Source: Chitinophaga sp. SYP-B3965 (GTDB lineage Bacteria > Bacteroidota > Bacteroidia > Chitinophagales > Chitinophagaceae). From it: DNA of 64,000 nt. Positions 52,884 to 62,722 of this stretch are shown here, piece after piece. The notes beneath the pieces were generated by a model. That model had not been told where the DNA came from, searched no databases, and saw nothing but the letters and a program-made list of their open reading frames with translations. Every line of letters begins with the position of its first letter. The first letter of the stretch is position 1. The stretch is taken from the NCBI RefSeq assembly GCF_009647655.1, contig NZ_WJFD01000001.1:1798001-1862000 (forward strand). The letters are read 5' to 3'. Position numbers and translations under genes: made by a program.

Positions 52884-55583
52884 TTACTTGATCAGGGTGA
52901 ATGTTCCCTGTTTTTTTTCCATCGTTATTTTTCCTGTATCATCCCAGAAACCATAGTTCACCACGTATACATAAGTGCCTATATCCAGCGTTTTCCCATT
53001 CATTTTGCCATCCCAGCCTTTCCGGTGATCGGTTGTCTGGTGCAGCAGCTGGCCCCACCGGTTATAGATCACCATATGGAATACTATCAATCCTTGCGCT
53101 CTTGGGCGGAACAGATCATTCGCGCCATCATTATTGGGAGAAAATGCAGTGGGCATCTGGAAGGACCTGTTATAGGTAAGCCGCACATTTACGGTATCTG
53201 AAGTGATGCAGTTAAGCCCTGTGAGCGTACGCACAATATAACGCGTATCCCTTACCGGCCGCGCAGTTGTAACAGCGCAGGTTAAACAGCTCAGAAAACC
53301 GTCTATTGGTTCCCATGCATAATCAGGTGCATTTTCTGCTCTCAGGATGATCTCATCACCGATATTGATGGTGGTATCACCGTTGATGATATTTACCCGG
53401 TCTGCCTGGTTATTGGCGATGCTGAAATCCACATCAGCGGGGCAATTATTTGCGTCAGCTACGGACACGCTGTAATCACCTGCAGACAAGTCTGTGATCA
53501 CGGTGCTGGCTGTTACGCCGTTACTCCATGTGATGTCGTAGGGCGCTGTGCCGCCGGTGAGTGTGATCCTCGCAGAACCATCTCCCCTGCTGCAGATCTC
53601 ATCCAGCGTTGCTACGATTGCCACCAATTGCACGGGCGTTAAAAGGGTCACCATCTGACTATCCAGACAAACGCCGTTCCTTGCATATACTTTGTAAGTA
53701 CCTGCTGCTAATCCTGTAAAATCAGGTAGTGTCTGGAAAATTGGTGCCGGGCCTGCCAGCGCAAATTCAAAAGGAGGAATACCCTGTGTTACCAGCGCTG
53801 AAATAGTACCATCTGATACGCCGAAACAGGTAGGATTTTGTCCGGAGGCTGTGAAGCGGATGATCTTCGTATTATCGACATTCACAGCAAAAGTTTGTGT
53901 AGTAACACATCCTGCTGCATCCCTTACACTGATGAAGTGATTTCCCTGGGCCAGACCGGTAAAAACATTGCTGGAAATTTCCGTACCGTTGTCCATTGTG
54001 TACTGGTAAGGCGCAGTACCGCCGCTAACACCGATCGTGGCAGTGCCTGTGGGATGCGTGCAATCAATATCCGTGGCAACCGGATTAATGGTCATGATAT
54101 TATTAAAGGTTACCTGTATCTGGTCCGTTGCTGTACATCCTCCGTTATCTACGGTTACATCATACAAGCCGGTTGTGGTAACAGATATCTGCTGCGTATT
54201 AGCGCCCGTACTCCAGGAATAGCGGCTGAAACCTCCGCCGGCAGTCAGGTTCACCGTGGCACCGTTACAAACGATGATATCAGTTCCCAGCGCTACAGTG
54301 GGCGGATTCAATACCACGATGTTCTTACAAAAGGTTTGCTGAAAAGCAGTGCCTTCATCAGTGATCAGGTTCACGGTGTAATGCCCGGGTGAAGTATAAT
54401 GATAAGAAGGTGGTGTTGAAGTGGTGGCGTTGGGAATGCTGGCATCTGTACAACTTTTAAAAGCCATACGGGCCAGGCTGCCACCATTATCCACATTCGG
54501 AACGAATGCATACAATTCATTACCTACCCTGAATACAGAAGATATAGAAGCAGGGAAAGACAGCGTACCGCCCGGATTACCAAGGTTAGTACCGCTCGCC
54601 GTTCCGGCTACCCCACCTGCAAAGTTCAACCGGTTAATAGAAGACGGACCACCGAGGATGCCATTCACGACTACCGCCATCGTCTGTCCACATTCTTTCA
54701 CGATGCTGATATCCCTGGGATGGTTAAATACACCACCCGGATTACCAAGGTCTGTGGTGGTGGGAGCATTATTCAGGAGGGAAGGTCCGAAGTTTAACCG
54801 TACCAGTTTATTACTGCCCTCATTTGTTACCATGATATACCAGTTGCCATTTTCCTGTACGGCAAAAATACCTGAAGGCCTGTTCAGCAAACCACCAAAG
54901 CTGGTCATATTAACACCCGTTGGCGGGTTGCTAAAATCAGTTCCAAAATCCAGCCGGGTGATCGTTGAATTCTCAAAGTTATTGGTGAAGCCATAATACC
55001 TGCCTCCTTCCTGGAAAATAAACAGGTCTGTAGGATAGGCCATGCCCCCTATGTTTCCCCAGTTGGTAACAGTAGGCGCGTTGTTGGCAAGGGAAGCCCC
55101 AAAATCTACCCGCACGATCCTTGAACCCTGCGCCACAGTTCCCCCCACAATGATCGCATGCCAGCCGGTGGCATCCTGCACGATCTGGATACCTTCCCCG
55201 CTGGGCGGTACCAGGTTGGGGAGCCGGGTGGATGTAGGCGTATTCAATAAACTGTTACCGAAATTAAGTCTTACCAGGTCCGGGTGCGTATTATTGACCA
55301 CAAACACGTAGTAGTTATTCCCTTCTTTGGCAATGGTAGAGAATACCGGATCCGTGAAATTGTTACCGGGATCGCCAAGGTTTACCATTTCAGGCGTGCT
55401 GTATACAGTACCGGAACAAAAGTTCCATAAGTAATTGGTTACACCCGTAGAAGTATTTTGAATATTTATAGGTTCATTGACGCAAACCGTATCCGGGGCC
55501 ACGAAACTTGCAGTTTGTGCAACTGCTATCTGAGGAATAGAAAATACCAGCAGGTAAATAAACAAACGGTTGAATCTGAACAT
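52884..55583 (-). CDS. secreted protein with gliding-motility-type C-terminal domain (T9SS type B)
   Basis: An 899-residue exported protein (signal 1-22, ending IAVAQ). Residues about 55-370 hold repeats of roughly 50 residues (R-L-N-F-G-x-S-L and L-G-N-P-G-G patterns) that look like blades of a beta-propeller. A PKD-like segment follows (about 385-430), then SprB-like Ig modules (about 500-740, I-G-V-S-G-G-T-A-P-Y). The last ~85 residues are the CHU_C/gliding-motility domain (P-T-A-F-S-P-N-N-D-G-A-N-D-L-F), a T9SS type B export signal. Likely a cell-surface adhesin or glycan-binding protein. Single gene. Confidence 0.9.
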   Translation of the reverse strand: MFRFNRLFIYLLVFSIPQIAVAQTASFVAPDTVCVNEPINIQNTSTGVTNYLWNFCSGTVYSTPEMVNLGDPGNNFTDPVFSTIAKEGNNYYVFVVNNTHPDLVRLNFGNSLLNTPTSTRLPNLVPPSGEGIQIVQDATGWHAIIVGGTVAQGSRIVRVDFGASLANNAPTVTNWGNIGGMAYPTDLFIFQEGGRYYGFTNNFENSTITRLDFGTDFSNPPTGVNMTSFGGLLNRPSGIFAVQENGNWYIMVTNEGSNKLVRLNFGPSLLNNAPTTTDLGNPGGVFNHPRDISIVKECGQTMAVVVNGILGGPSSINRLNFAGGVAGTASGTNLGNPGGTLSFPASISSVFRVGNELYAFVPNVDNGGSLARMAFKSCTDASIPNATTSTPPSYHYTSPGHYTVNLITDEGTAFQQTFCKNIVVLNPPTVALGTDIIVCNGATVNLTAGGGFSRYSWSTGANTQQISVTTTGLYDVTVDNGGCTATDQIQVTFNNIMTINPVATDIDCTHPTGTATIGVSGGTAPYQYTMDNGTEISSNVFTGLAQGNHFISVRDAAGCVTTQTFAVNVDNTKIIRFTASGQNPTCFGVSDGTISALVTQGIPPFEFALAGPAPIFQTLPDFTGLAAGTYKVYARNGVCLDSQMVTLLTPVQLVAIVATLDEICSRGDGSARITLTGGTAPYDITWSNGVTASTVITDLSAGDYSVSVADANNCPADVDFSIANNQADRVNIINGDTTINIGDEIILRAENAPDYAWEPIDGFLSCLTCAVTTARPVRDTRYIVRTLTGLNCITSDTVNVRLTYNRSFQMPTAFSPNNDGANDLFRPRAQGLIVFHMVIYNRWGQLLHQTTDHRKGWDGKMNGKTLDIGTYVYVVNYGFWDDTGKITMEKKQGTFTLIK

Positions 55584-55767
55584 ACAAGGTAAGGGTAAAG
55601 GCCACGCGAAATTGAGTCAAAACTGGCAGCAAGTTAACCATATAATATTAATTTTCATATAACACACGCATTATCAAATAAAATAACCTTCCTTTTCTCT
55701 TCATATGGCTACTTTCCCTTATTTTGCCTTATTAATGCACAACCTCTTCAACCAAACCTGTTAATGC

Positions 55768-57402
55768 ATGCTACATTGGGAAAATCTTCTCCGTGGATTT
55801 TTGGGAATGTTCTTTCTAATCCTGGTTTGTTACCTGCTGAGTAATAATCGTAAAGCCATTAACTGGAAGTTGGTAGGGCTGGGCATCTTTGCCCAGGTAA
55901 TGTTTGCCATGGGTGTACTGAACATCCAGGCGGGCGGGCAACCTGTTTTCTGGGAACTCTTCATCATTATGGTGCTGATCTTCACCGTTAACCGGTTCCG
56001 CAGAAAGCAACAGGAAGGATTTGATCTGCCAAAGGATGCCGTGAGCTGGCTGCTGGCGTTAGCAGGGCTTGCAGGTTTCTATTTCGGCATCATTCGCAGT
56101 CATCAGTATGCATTTCCCGCCATTTCATTTGTAACAGGATTAGTGCCGATCGTGGCCATGATCAAAGTGTTGCAGAAACGCCAGCTGGAATTGCTGAAGT
56201 GGACCATCCTCGCTGCCTGCATCTTGTTGTCTGTTTCTGTATTCACGCGTTTATGCAATCCTGAAATATTCCGCAGCGTATTATCTTCTGTATCCAGTTC
56301 CTTTGTGGCGCTGATCAATAACAGTCATGCCGGTACTGAATTCATGTTCGGTGCATTGGCAGATGCCAGTGGTAACTGGGCTTATATTTTTGCCGTACAG
56401 GTATTGCCCAACATCATCTTTTTTGCGGCACTTTCTTCTATCTTATATTACCTGGGCATCCTGCAAAAAGTGGTGTATGTTTTTGCATACTTACTTAATA
56501 AATTAAAGATCTCCGGAGCAGAAAGTTTATCTACTGCCGCCAACATCTTCCTGGGCCAAACGGAAGCGCCGCTGATGATCCGCCCCTACCTGGAAGGCAT
56601 GAGCCGTTCAGAGATCCTCTGTATCATGATAGGTGGCATGGCGAATACGGCGGGCAGTGTGATGGCGGCCTATGTGGGTATGCTGGGTGGAACAGATGTA
56701 ACACAGCAGGAATACTTTGCCCTGCATATGCTCAGCCAGAGCATTATGAGCGCACCCGCTGCTATTGTTTGCTCCAAGATATTATTCCCGGAAACCAAGG
56801 AACACCTGATCTCCAAGGAGTTGAAAATACCAAAGGAAAAACTGGGTGATAACTTCCTGGATGCCCTTTCCCTGGGTACTACAGACGGGTTGAAACTCGC
56901 AGTGAACGTAGGCGCCATGCTCATCGTTTTTACGGCGATGATGTATGTGCTGAATGCCATGCTGGGATGGGTAGGCGATCAAACTAACCTGAATGCAGAG
57001 ATCAATCAGATCAGCGGTGGAAGATATAAGGAATTATCCCTTCAGCTGATATTGGGATACGTGTTCTCTCCCGTGGCCTGGATCATCGGTGTGCCCTCGC
57101 AGGACATGCTGAGCATAGGCCAGTTGTTAGGGGAAAAAACCATCCTGAATGAATTCCTGGCTTATAAGTCTTTAGGAGAGATGAAAGCTGCCAACCTGAT
57201 CACGGATCCCAAGTCCCTGCTGATAGCTACCTATGCCCTTTGCGGTTTCGCCAACTTTGCTTCCATCGGTATCCAGATCGGGGGGATCAGCCAGCTGGCG
57301 CCCAACCAGCGGAAGAACCTCACGGAACTGGGCGTAAGGGCCCTTATAGGTGGTACGATAGCGTGTTTGATGTGCGGTTGCATTGCGGGCGCTTTATCCT
57401 GA
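55768..57402 (+). CDS. concentrative nucleoside transporter (NupC/CNT family)
   Basis: A 544-residue inner-membrane transporter that imports nucleosides with Na+ or H+. The core (about 170-544) holds the family signature G-Q-T-E-A-P-L-M-I-R-P-Y and G-G-M-A-N-T-A-G-S-V-M-A-A-Y, then G-T-T-D-G-L-K-L-A-V-N. The first ~150 residues are extra helices compared with E. coli NupC (~400 residues), a form common in Bacteroidota. The nucleoside phosphorylase at 32.9 kb could act on its substrates but is not linked. Confidence 0.94.
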   Translation: MLHWENLLRGFLGMFFLILVCYLLSNNRKAINWKLVGLGIFAQVMFAMGVLNIQAGGQPVFWELFIIMVLIFTVNRFRRKQQEGFDLPKDAVSWLLALAGLAGFYFGIIRSHQYAFPAISFVTGLVPIVAMIKVLQKRQLELLKWTILAACILLSVSVFTRLCNPEIFRSVLSSVSSSFVALINNSHAGTEFMFGALADASGNWAYIFAVQVLPNIIFFAALSSILYYLGILQKVVYVFAYLLNKLKISGAESLSTAANIFLGQTEAPLMIRPYLEGMSRSEILCIMIGGMANTAGSVMAAYVGMLGGTDVTQQEYFALHMLSQSIMSAPAAIVCSKILFPETKEHLISKELKIPKEKLGDNFLDALSLGTTDGLKLAVNVGAMLIVFTAMMYVLNAMLGWVGDQTNLNAEINQISGGRYKELSLQLILGYVFSPVAWIIGVPSQDMLSIGQLLGEKTILNEFLAYKSLGEMKAANLITDPKSLLIATYALCGFANFASIGIQIGGISQLAPNQRKNLTELGVRALIGGTIACLMCGCIAGALS

Positions 57403-57533
57403 CCATTCAACCCGAAAAGTGGGGGATTAATCGAAAAATAATCCAGTTTTCATCAGGTGTAAGTACATTTACAATAAGGAAAACCGTGCACCGTTTGCAT
57501 ATACTATTCACTATCACCTATAATGAACACAAC

Positions 57534-59660
57534 TTGCGTAAATTTACCCTGATCTCCTTACTCGTTTTCTTTGGTTTTGGAAGCTTTGCCCAACGCAAAT
57601 GTGGTACTGCCGAAGTGCTGGCGCAAAAACTCCTGGCACAGCCCAAACTGGTGAAAAAGATGGAAGCCATAGAGCTGGACCTTCAGAGGAAAAGACCCGA
57701 TAACAGGCTTTTACGCATCAATCCCCGTATCAACATCCCGGTGGTAGTACACGTGGTACTTTCCAACCCTGCACAGGTAACAGACCAGCAGATCTATGAC
57801 CAGCTGGCAGCCCTCAACCTTGATTACATAGCTACCAATACAGATATCAATAAAGTACCCGCCGTATGGCAAGCCATTATAGGCAATCCGGAGATCCAGT
57901 TCTGCCTGGCCGTACGTACGCCGGACGGAGACCCTTCTTCCGGTATCACCCGCACCACCACCAACCATGGCGCCTTCTCTGTAGATAACAGTGCCAGTGA
58001 TGTGAAATATCCATTTTCCGGCGGTGCCCGTGGATGGGACAATACCCGCTACCTGAACATCTGGGTATGTGACCTGGCCAATGATTACCTGGGGGTAGCC
58101 ACCCCTCCCGGCAATATATTTCCGGCCGCAGAGGATGGCGTAGTAGTGGATTTCAGGGCTTTTGGCAGAACAGGTACCGCACAGACGCCTTTTAACCTCG
58201 GCCGTACCCTGACGCATGAAATAGGCCACTTCTTTGGACTGAAACATGTGTGGGCAGATGATAACGGTGGCTGTACGCAGGATGATGGTGTGAGCGATAC
58301 GCCTTTGCAGGGAGACCACACCTACAACTGCCCTACTTTCCCTTTTACGGATAATTGCAGTCCCGCAGCACCGGGTATTATGTTCATGAATTACATGGAC
58401 TATGTGAATGATGCCTGCATGTACCTTTTCACATCAGGGCAAACAGACCGCATGCGCAATGCGATAGATGCGCAAAGGGCATCCCTGATCACTTCCAACG
58501 GCTGCACCCCCGTGAACCTGCAAACGAGAGACGCCGGCATTACCGCCGTATCCCAGCCACTGGGTTATCTTTGCGAAGCCGGGCAAACACCTGTTGTAAC
58601 TTTAAAGAACCGGGGCTCCGCTGCACTCACCAGTGTAACCATCCGTTACACCATCAATGGCAGCGCGCCTGTAAATTATAGCTGGACGGGCAACCTCAGC
58701 AGCCTTCAGCAAACAGAAGTAACCCTGCCTGCCCTCACGGCGGGACAAGGCACCTCTACCTTCAAAGCTTATACCCTGCTGCCCAATGGCGCGGCAGACG
58801 ACCAACCCGGAAACGATACGGCAATTGTTGATTACAATTACCGCAGCGAACTGAGCATACCTTTTAAAGAAACGTTCGACAATGCGGCCTTCCCGCCTGA
58901 AGGATTCACCATCGTGAACCCGGACCGCAGCTTTACCTGGGAACACGCAGCAGTTGGCAGCAAAGGCACTCCTGGCTCCGCATTGATGCGCAACCTTGGG
59001 TATGCCCGCAATAATGAAACAGATGACCTCCTGGGCCCTGTGGTAGATGCCGCCAATGCAGACTCCGTTTTCCTCACCTTTGACCTGGCTGCTGCCATTG
59101 CCAGTCCGGCCGGCAGCACTGGCAATCCATGGGATACGCTGGAAGTATTGCTTACAACGGACTGTGGTAAAACATTCATTCCTACGGGTTACAAAAAATG
59201 GGGCGCGGCACTGGCCACCAAACCAACGCCTACTACGGAGGAATTCATTCCAATACCGGGTGAATGGCGTACTGAAACAGTGGACCTCACTCCTCTTGTG
59301 CGCAATAAAAAGTTCAGGGTGGCTTTCCGTAACACCACGAACTACGAGAACAATGTATATATAGACGAGATCAATATCACCAAAAAGGATGTGAACAGTA
59401 CCCTCCGCGATAAGGGTATCCTGATATGGCCAAATCCATTCAGCCGTCAATTCTTTGTTGAGTTCAGCACCTGGCCGGAAGACCTTGTGGGCATCGCTAT
59501 TTTTGACGCCGCCGGAAGGCTTGTTTATCAGCAGCAACCGGTAACCCACGTGGGTAACAGGGTTACAATTGATTTGGTAAATGGGGCAAATGGTGTTTAC
59601 TTTGTGAAGTTGTTTTACACGCAACAGGTGAGGACTTATAAAATAGTGAAAGCAAAATGA
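57534..59660 (+). CDS. M43-family zinc metalloprotease with T9SS type A sorting domain
   Basis: An exported protease of 708 residues if TTG 57534 is the start, which puts the hydrophobic signal (FTLISLLVFFGFGSFAQ) at the N-terminus; GTG 57486 is possible, and the open frame back to 57240 only reads through nupC. The zinc site is H-E-I-G-H-F-F-G-L-K-H (His228, Glu229, the pappalysin/M43 pattern) with a later M-N-Y-M-D Met-turn. Then come a CARDB-like Ig domain (about 330-430), a jelly-roll-like region and a C-terminal ~75-residue T9SS type A domain (V-E-F-S...Y-K-I-V-K-A-K). Its stop overlaps the mqnE start as ATGA. Confidence 0.88.
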   Translation: MRKFTLISLLVFFGFGSFAQRKCGTAEVLAQKLLAQPKLVKKMEAIELDLQRKRPDNRLLRINPRINIPVVVHVVLSNPAQVTDQQIYDQLAALNLDYIATNTDINKVPAVWQAIIGNPEIQFCLAVRTPDGDPSSGITRTTTNHGAFSVDNSASDVKYPFSGGARGWDNTRYLNIWVCDLANDYLGVATPPGNIFPAAEDGVVVDFRAFGRTGTAQTPFNLGRTLTHEIGHFFGLKHVWADDNGGCTQDDGVSDTPLQGDHTYNCPTFPFTDNCSPAAPGIMFMNYMDYVNDACMYLFTSGQTDRMRNAIDAQRASLITSNGCTPVNLQTRDAGITAVSQPLGYLCEAGQTPVVTLKNRGSAALTSVTIRYTINGSAPVNYSWTGNLSSLQQTEVTLPALTAGQGTSTFKAYTLLPNGAADDQPGNDTAIVDYNYRSELSIPFKETFDNAAFPPEGFTIVNPDRSFTWEHAAVGSKGTPGSALMRNLGYARNNETDDLLGPVVDAANADSVFLTFDLAAAIASPAGSTGNPWDTLEVLLTTDCGKTFIPTGYKKWGAALATKPTPTTEEFIPIPGEWRTETVDLTPLVRNKKFRVAFRNTTNYENNVYIDEINITKKDVNSTLRDKGILIWPNPFSRQFFVEFSTWPEDLVGIAIFDAAGRLVYQQQPVTHVGNRVTIDLVNGANGVYFVKLFYTQQVRTYKIVKAK

Positions 59661-60838
59661 CGACGACCATAGCAACACAGCCCGGATTACTGACCATGCT
59701 CAACGCCTCTTCCCTGGATAAGGATATACGCCGGATCGCTGACAAAGTTTTGCAACAGGAAAGGCTTACGCAGGAAGACGGTGTAACGCTGTTTGAAAAA
59801 GGAGATATTGGTGTACTCGGCGCACTGGCCAACCATGTAAGAGAAAGGAAACACGGCAACAAAACTTACTTCAACCGTAATTTTCATATAGAGCCTACCA
59901 ACGTTTGCGTTTTTACCTGCAAATTCTGCTCTTATTCCAGATTATACAAGAACCGCGAAGAAGGCTGGGAACTCAGTATCGACGAGATGCTGGACATTGT
60001 AAAGAAGTATGACGGCCAACCTGTTACGGAAGTACACATCGTAGGCGGTGTACATCCTAAAATGAACCTCGATTTCTTTATTGAGCTCATGCAAAAGATC
60101 AAGGCACATCGCCCGGACCTGCATGTGAAAGGTTTTACACCGGTGGAACTGGATTATATGTTCCGCAAAGCAAAATTAACGACGGAAGAAGGCATGCGCA
60201 AAATGCATGAAGCCGGTCTGCAATCCTTACCGGGTGGCGGCGCGGAGATCTTCCATCCTGATATCCGCACCCAGATCTGCCATGATAAAGTAGACGGAGA
60301 CGGCTGGCTGGAAATTCACCGCATAGCACATAAACTGGGCATGCATTCCAACGCTACCATGCTCTATGGCCATATTGAAGAATACTGGCACCGTGTAGAC
60401 CATATGGAACGCCTGCGCCAGTTACAGGATGAAACAGGCGGATTCAATACTTTCATTCCCCTGAAATTCCGCAACAAGCAGAACGATATGTCTAACATCC
60501 CGGAATCCACTATTGTGGGAGACCTGAAGATGTATTCCGTAGCCAGGCTGTACATGGATAACTTCCCGCACCTGAAGGCCTACTGGCCTATGCTGGGAAG
60601 GAACACGGCACAGCTCACCCTTTCCTTTGGTGTGAATGACCTGGATGGTACCATTGACGATACCACCAAGATCTATTCCATGGCAGGCTCTGAAGAACAG
60701 ACCCCTTCCATGAATACCGCACAACTGGCCATGCTGATCAAACAGGCGGGCAGAACACCGGTAGAAAGGGATACGATATATAACGAGATCAAAGACTACG
60801 GGGATGTTGTATTCACAGACGAAGAATTACTCAACTAA
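59657..60838 (+). CDS. mqnE: aminofutalosine synthase (radical SAM)
   Basis: A 393-residue radical SAM enzyme of the futalosine menaquinone pathway that joins the product of MqnA to SAM-derived adenosine. The cluster motif is C-V-F-T-C-K-F-C (Cys84, Cys88, Cys91); further family segments are E-V-H-I-V-G-G-V-H-P, S-L-P-G-G-G-A-E-I-F and S-N-A-T-M-L-Y-G-H-I-E. MqnC and CofH are relatives, but the G-G-G-A-E and S-N-A-T-M-L-Y-G-H motifs favour MqnE. Other mqn genes are not in the window. The start overlaps the protease stop by 4 bases. Confidence 0.9.
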   Translation: MTTTIATQPGLLTMLNASSLDKDIRRIADKVLQQERLTQEDGVTLFEKGDIGVLGALANHVRERKHGNKTYFNRNFHIEPTNVCVFTCKFCSYSRLYKNREEGWELSIDEMLDIVKKYDGQPVTEVHIVGGVHPKMNLDFFIELMQKIKAHRPDLHVKGFTPVELDYMFRKAKLTTEEGMRKMHEAGLQSLPGGGAEIFHPDIRTQICHDKVDGDGWLEIHRIAHKLGMHSNATMLYGHIEEYWHRVDHMERLRQLQDETGGFNTFIPLKFRNKQNDMSNIPESTIVGDLKMYSVARLYMDNFPHLKAYWPMLGRNTAQLTLSFGVNDLDGTIDDTTKIYSMAGSEEQTPSMNTAQLAMLIKQAGRTPVERDTIYNEIKDYGDVVFTDEELLN

Positions 60839-60846
60839 TCATATTT

Positions 60847-61377
60847 ATGAATTTTAAGATCATCATACTCGCTGCATGGGGTAGCTTGTATATGGCTTCC
60901 TGCCAGAATAAACCAACCAGCAGCCAGGCAGATCCATCCGCCGTTTCTACTGTAACCGCTCCGGCACCCGTAGCAGACAATGGCCCGGTGTTCAAAAAGG
61001 AAGGTGTGCTTTCTTTTATTGGCAAGGAAAAAGGCGATACTATTAAGACGATCAATATTGAAATTGCCGAAACGGACGAAGAAAGGGCCAAAGGCCTGAT
61101 GGACCGCAAATCCATGACGGACGAACAAGGCATGCTCTTCATCTTTGCCCAGGCGGAAGAACAATCCTTCTGGATGAAGAACACCTATATTTCACTGGAT
61201 ATCATGTATGTAGGTGCAGAGCAGGAGATCGTATCCATCCAGAAATATGCCACTCCTTTATCAGAAGAGAGCCTCCCCTCCTTCAAAAAGGCTAAATATG
61301 TAGTGGAAACCAATGCCGGCTTCGCGGATAAATACAAGGTGAAGTATGGCGATAAGATCGCTTTTACAAAATTTTAA
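60847..61377 (+). CDS. DUF192 family lipoprotein
   Basis: A 176-residue protein with lipobox M-A-S-C (Cys19), a short Ser/Ala/Pro linker and a DUF192 beta-barrel domain (about 65-176). The family motifs are clear: E-R-A-K-G-L-M-D-R, Q-G-M-L-F-I-F, S-F-W-M-K-N-T-Y-I-S-L-D-I and the end ...Y-G-D-K-I-A-F. Function is not established. It follows mqnE by 8 bases and is probably co-transcribed. Confidence 0.92.
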   Translation: MNFKIIILAAWGSLYMASCQNKPTSSQADPSAVSTVTAPAPVADNGPVFKKEGVLSFIGKEKGDTIKTINIEIAETDEERAKGLMDRKSMTDEQGMLFIFAQAEEQSFWMKNTYISLDIMYVGAEQEIVSIQKYATPLSEESLPSFKKAKYVVETNAGFADKYKVKYGDKIAFTKF

Positions 61378-61441
61378 AATAAGGGGGTAACAAAAGGGAA
61401 CATCGGCTGATCTACTTGCAAACAAACCAAAAAAAGCAAGT

Positions 61442-62512
61442 ATGAAAACATTATCCTTAAAGCCTCTGTTCCTTTCCGCCCTCGCAGCCATCAGTATTAT
61501 TTCCTGTAAGAAAAGTGATGCGCCGGAAACGCCGCAGAGCAAAGATGCTGCCTTAATCACCGAATTCTTCGCTAAAAATGGCCCTGCCGTAGAGCGCTTC
61601 ACTGTAGATGCTGCCGCCGGTGGTGTGATCAGTACCGCCAAGGGCACCAAATATAAAATACCTGCAGGTGCATTTGTAACTGCTTCCGGACAACCCGTTA
61701 CAGGTAACGTGCTGGTAGATGTGAAGGAGATCACCAAAGTGAGTGAAATGCTCCTGGGCAACAAGCCTTCCACCACTGCAAATGGTGAGATCCTGGTATC
61801 CTACGGTGAATTCTTTGTAAAAGCTTCCCAGAATAATAACCAGTTACAATTGAAAAAGGACTCTGCTGTACTGGTACAGGTGATCGCTAAACCTGCGGCT
61901 CAGATCAGGGAAATGCCTTTATGGGATGGAGACTCTCTGACCACTTACACTTCTACCGGTTATGACCATGAAAATACGACGGTGACCATTACCCAGCAAT
62001 ACAGCGTGAACAGGGGGATCCAATGGACACAGGCAGCTGGTTATGCACTCTTCAATAACACTACCGGTACCCTGGATTTCAGACTGGACTCTTTGCTGAA
62101 CTGGCGGAATTGTGATGTGCTGTATAGCTATCCCGGTACAAAAACTACGGTGATGGGTTACTTCGCCAACAACTTTAATGAGGAAACCGGTGCTGAATAT
62201 GGCGGTGAACAACCCAGCATGCTGTTCTTCAAACCTAAGAATGAGAACTCACTGGTTAAACTTTATAATGTGATCCTGAATGCACCGGCTGGTAAAAAAG
62301 GATTCCATAGTTATCAAACATCTATCCCCATTGGGCTGGAAGGTACTTTCCTGGCCATCAGTGCAGTGAATGGCAAGTTCTATGCAGAGATGAAAGATGT
62401 AACGATTGCGGCACCTCTGGCAGGCAAAACATATACTGGTGTAACGTTTGATCCGCAGGAAGTCTCTGAGACAGCGCTGCTCACATTGATCAATCAATTG
62501 AATTCGAAATAA
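61442..62512 (+). CDS. lipoprotein of unknown function
   Basis: A 356-residue protein with signal and lipobox S-I-I-S-C (Cys22). Soon after it there is a beta-rich segment (T-A-K-G-T-K-Y-K-I-P-A-G-A-F, then V-L-V-D-V-K-E-I) reminiscent of the ZU5-like or carboxypeptidase-like sandwich seen in other Bacteroidota lipoproteins. No catalytic motif was found. It probably sits in the outer or inner membrane facing the periplasm. It ends 22 bases before a perfect terminator. Confidence 0.85.
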   Translation: MKTLSLKPLFLSALAAISIISCKKSDAPETPQSKDAALITEFFAKNGPAVERFTVDAAAGGVISTAKGTKYKIPAGAFVTASGQPVTGNVLVDVKEITKVSEMLLGNKPSTTANGEILVSYGEFFVKASQNNNQLQLKKDSAVLVQVIAKPAAQIREMPLWDGDSLTTYTSTGYDHENTTVTITQQYSVNRGIQWTQAAGYALFNNTTGTLDFRLDSLLNWRNCDVLYSYPGTKTTVMGYFANNFNEETGAEYGGEQPSMLFFKPKNENSLVKLYNVILNAPAGKKGFHSYQTSIPIGLEGTFLAISAVNGKFYAEMKDVTIAAPLAGKTYTGVTFDPQEVSETALLTLINQLNSK

Positions 62513-62534
62513 GCGTGGTTATTGAGGTGTATGT

Positions 62535-62566
62535 ACCGGTACTGTTGAGGCAGTACCGGTTTTTTT
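62535..62566 (+). terminator. perfect rho-independent terminator
   Basis: ACCGGTACTG (62535-62544) pairs perfectly with CAGTACCGGT (62551-62560) around a 6-base loop, followed by six T residues. It ends the 61442-62512 transcript. Confidence 0.93.
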
Positions 62567-62660
62567 ATTTTGGAAGTGTGGTTATTGAGGGCGTCTGTAC
62601 TGTTTTTTTATTTTGGAAGCGGATTATTGAAGGCCCCGTACTGTTTTTTTATTCTAAAAA
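62545..62660. repeat. degenerate copies of the terminator 3' half
   Basis: The terminator's right arm, T run and following TTTTGGAAG-GG-TTATTGA sequence recur twice more with changes (about 62590-62632 and 62634-62655). The later copies have lost the pairing left arm, so only the first is a working stem-loop. Confidence 0.6.
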
Positions 62661-62663
62661 ATA

Positions 62664-62704
62664 AACCAACATGCCCACCGCCAAAGGCGGTGGACATGTT
62701 GGTT
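62664..62704 (-). terminator. long hairpin ending the cytochrome gene
   Basis: A 19-base stem (62664-62682 with 62686-62704) with a 3-base loop and one mismatch; on the minus-strand RNA that position is a G-U pair, so the stem is complete. A T-rich run follows on the minus strand. It lies ~300 bases past the stop of the minus-strand gene, beyond the tandem repeats. Confidence 0.8.
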
Positions 62705-62722
62705 GGTGTCTATTTTATTTGA

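Noticed and set aside
57240..57533. N-terminal extension of the metalloprotease frame back to 57240.
   Set aside because: It overlaps the nupC coding region out of phase and places non-export-like sequence before a clear signal peptide.
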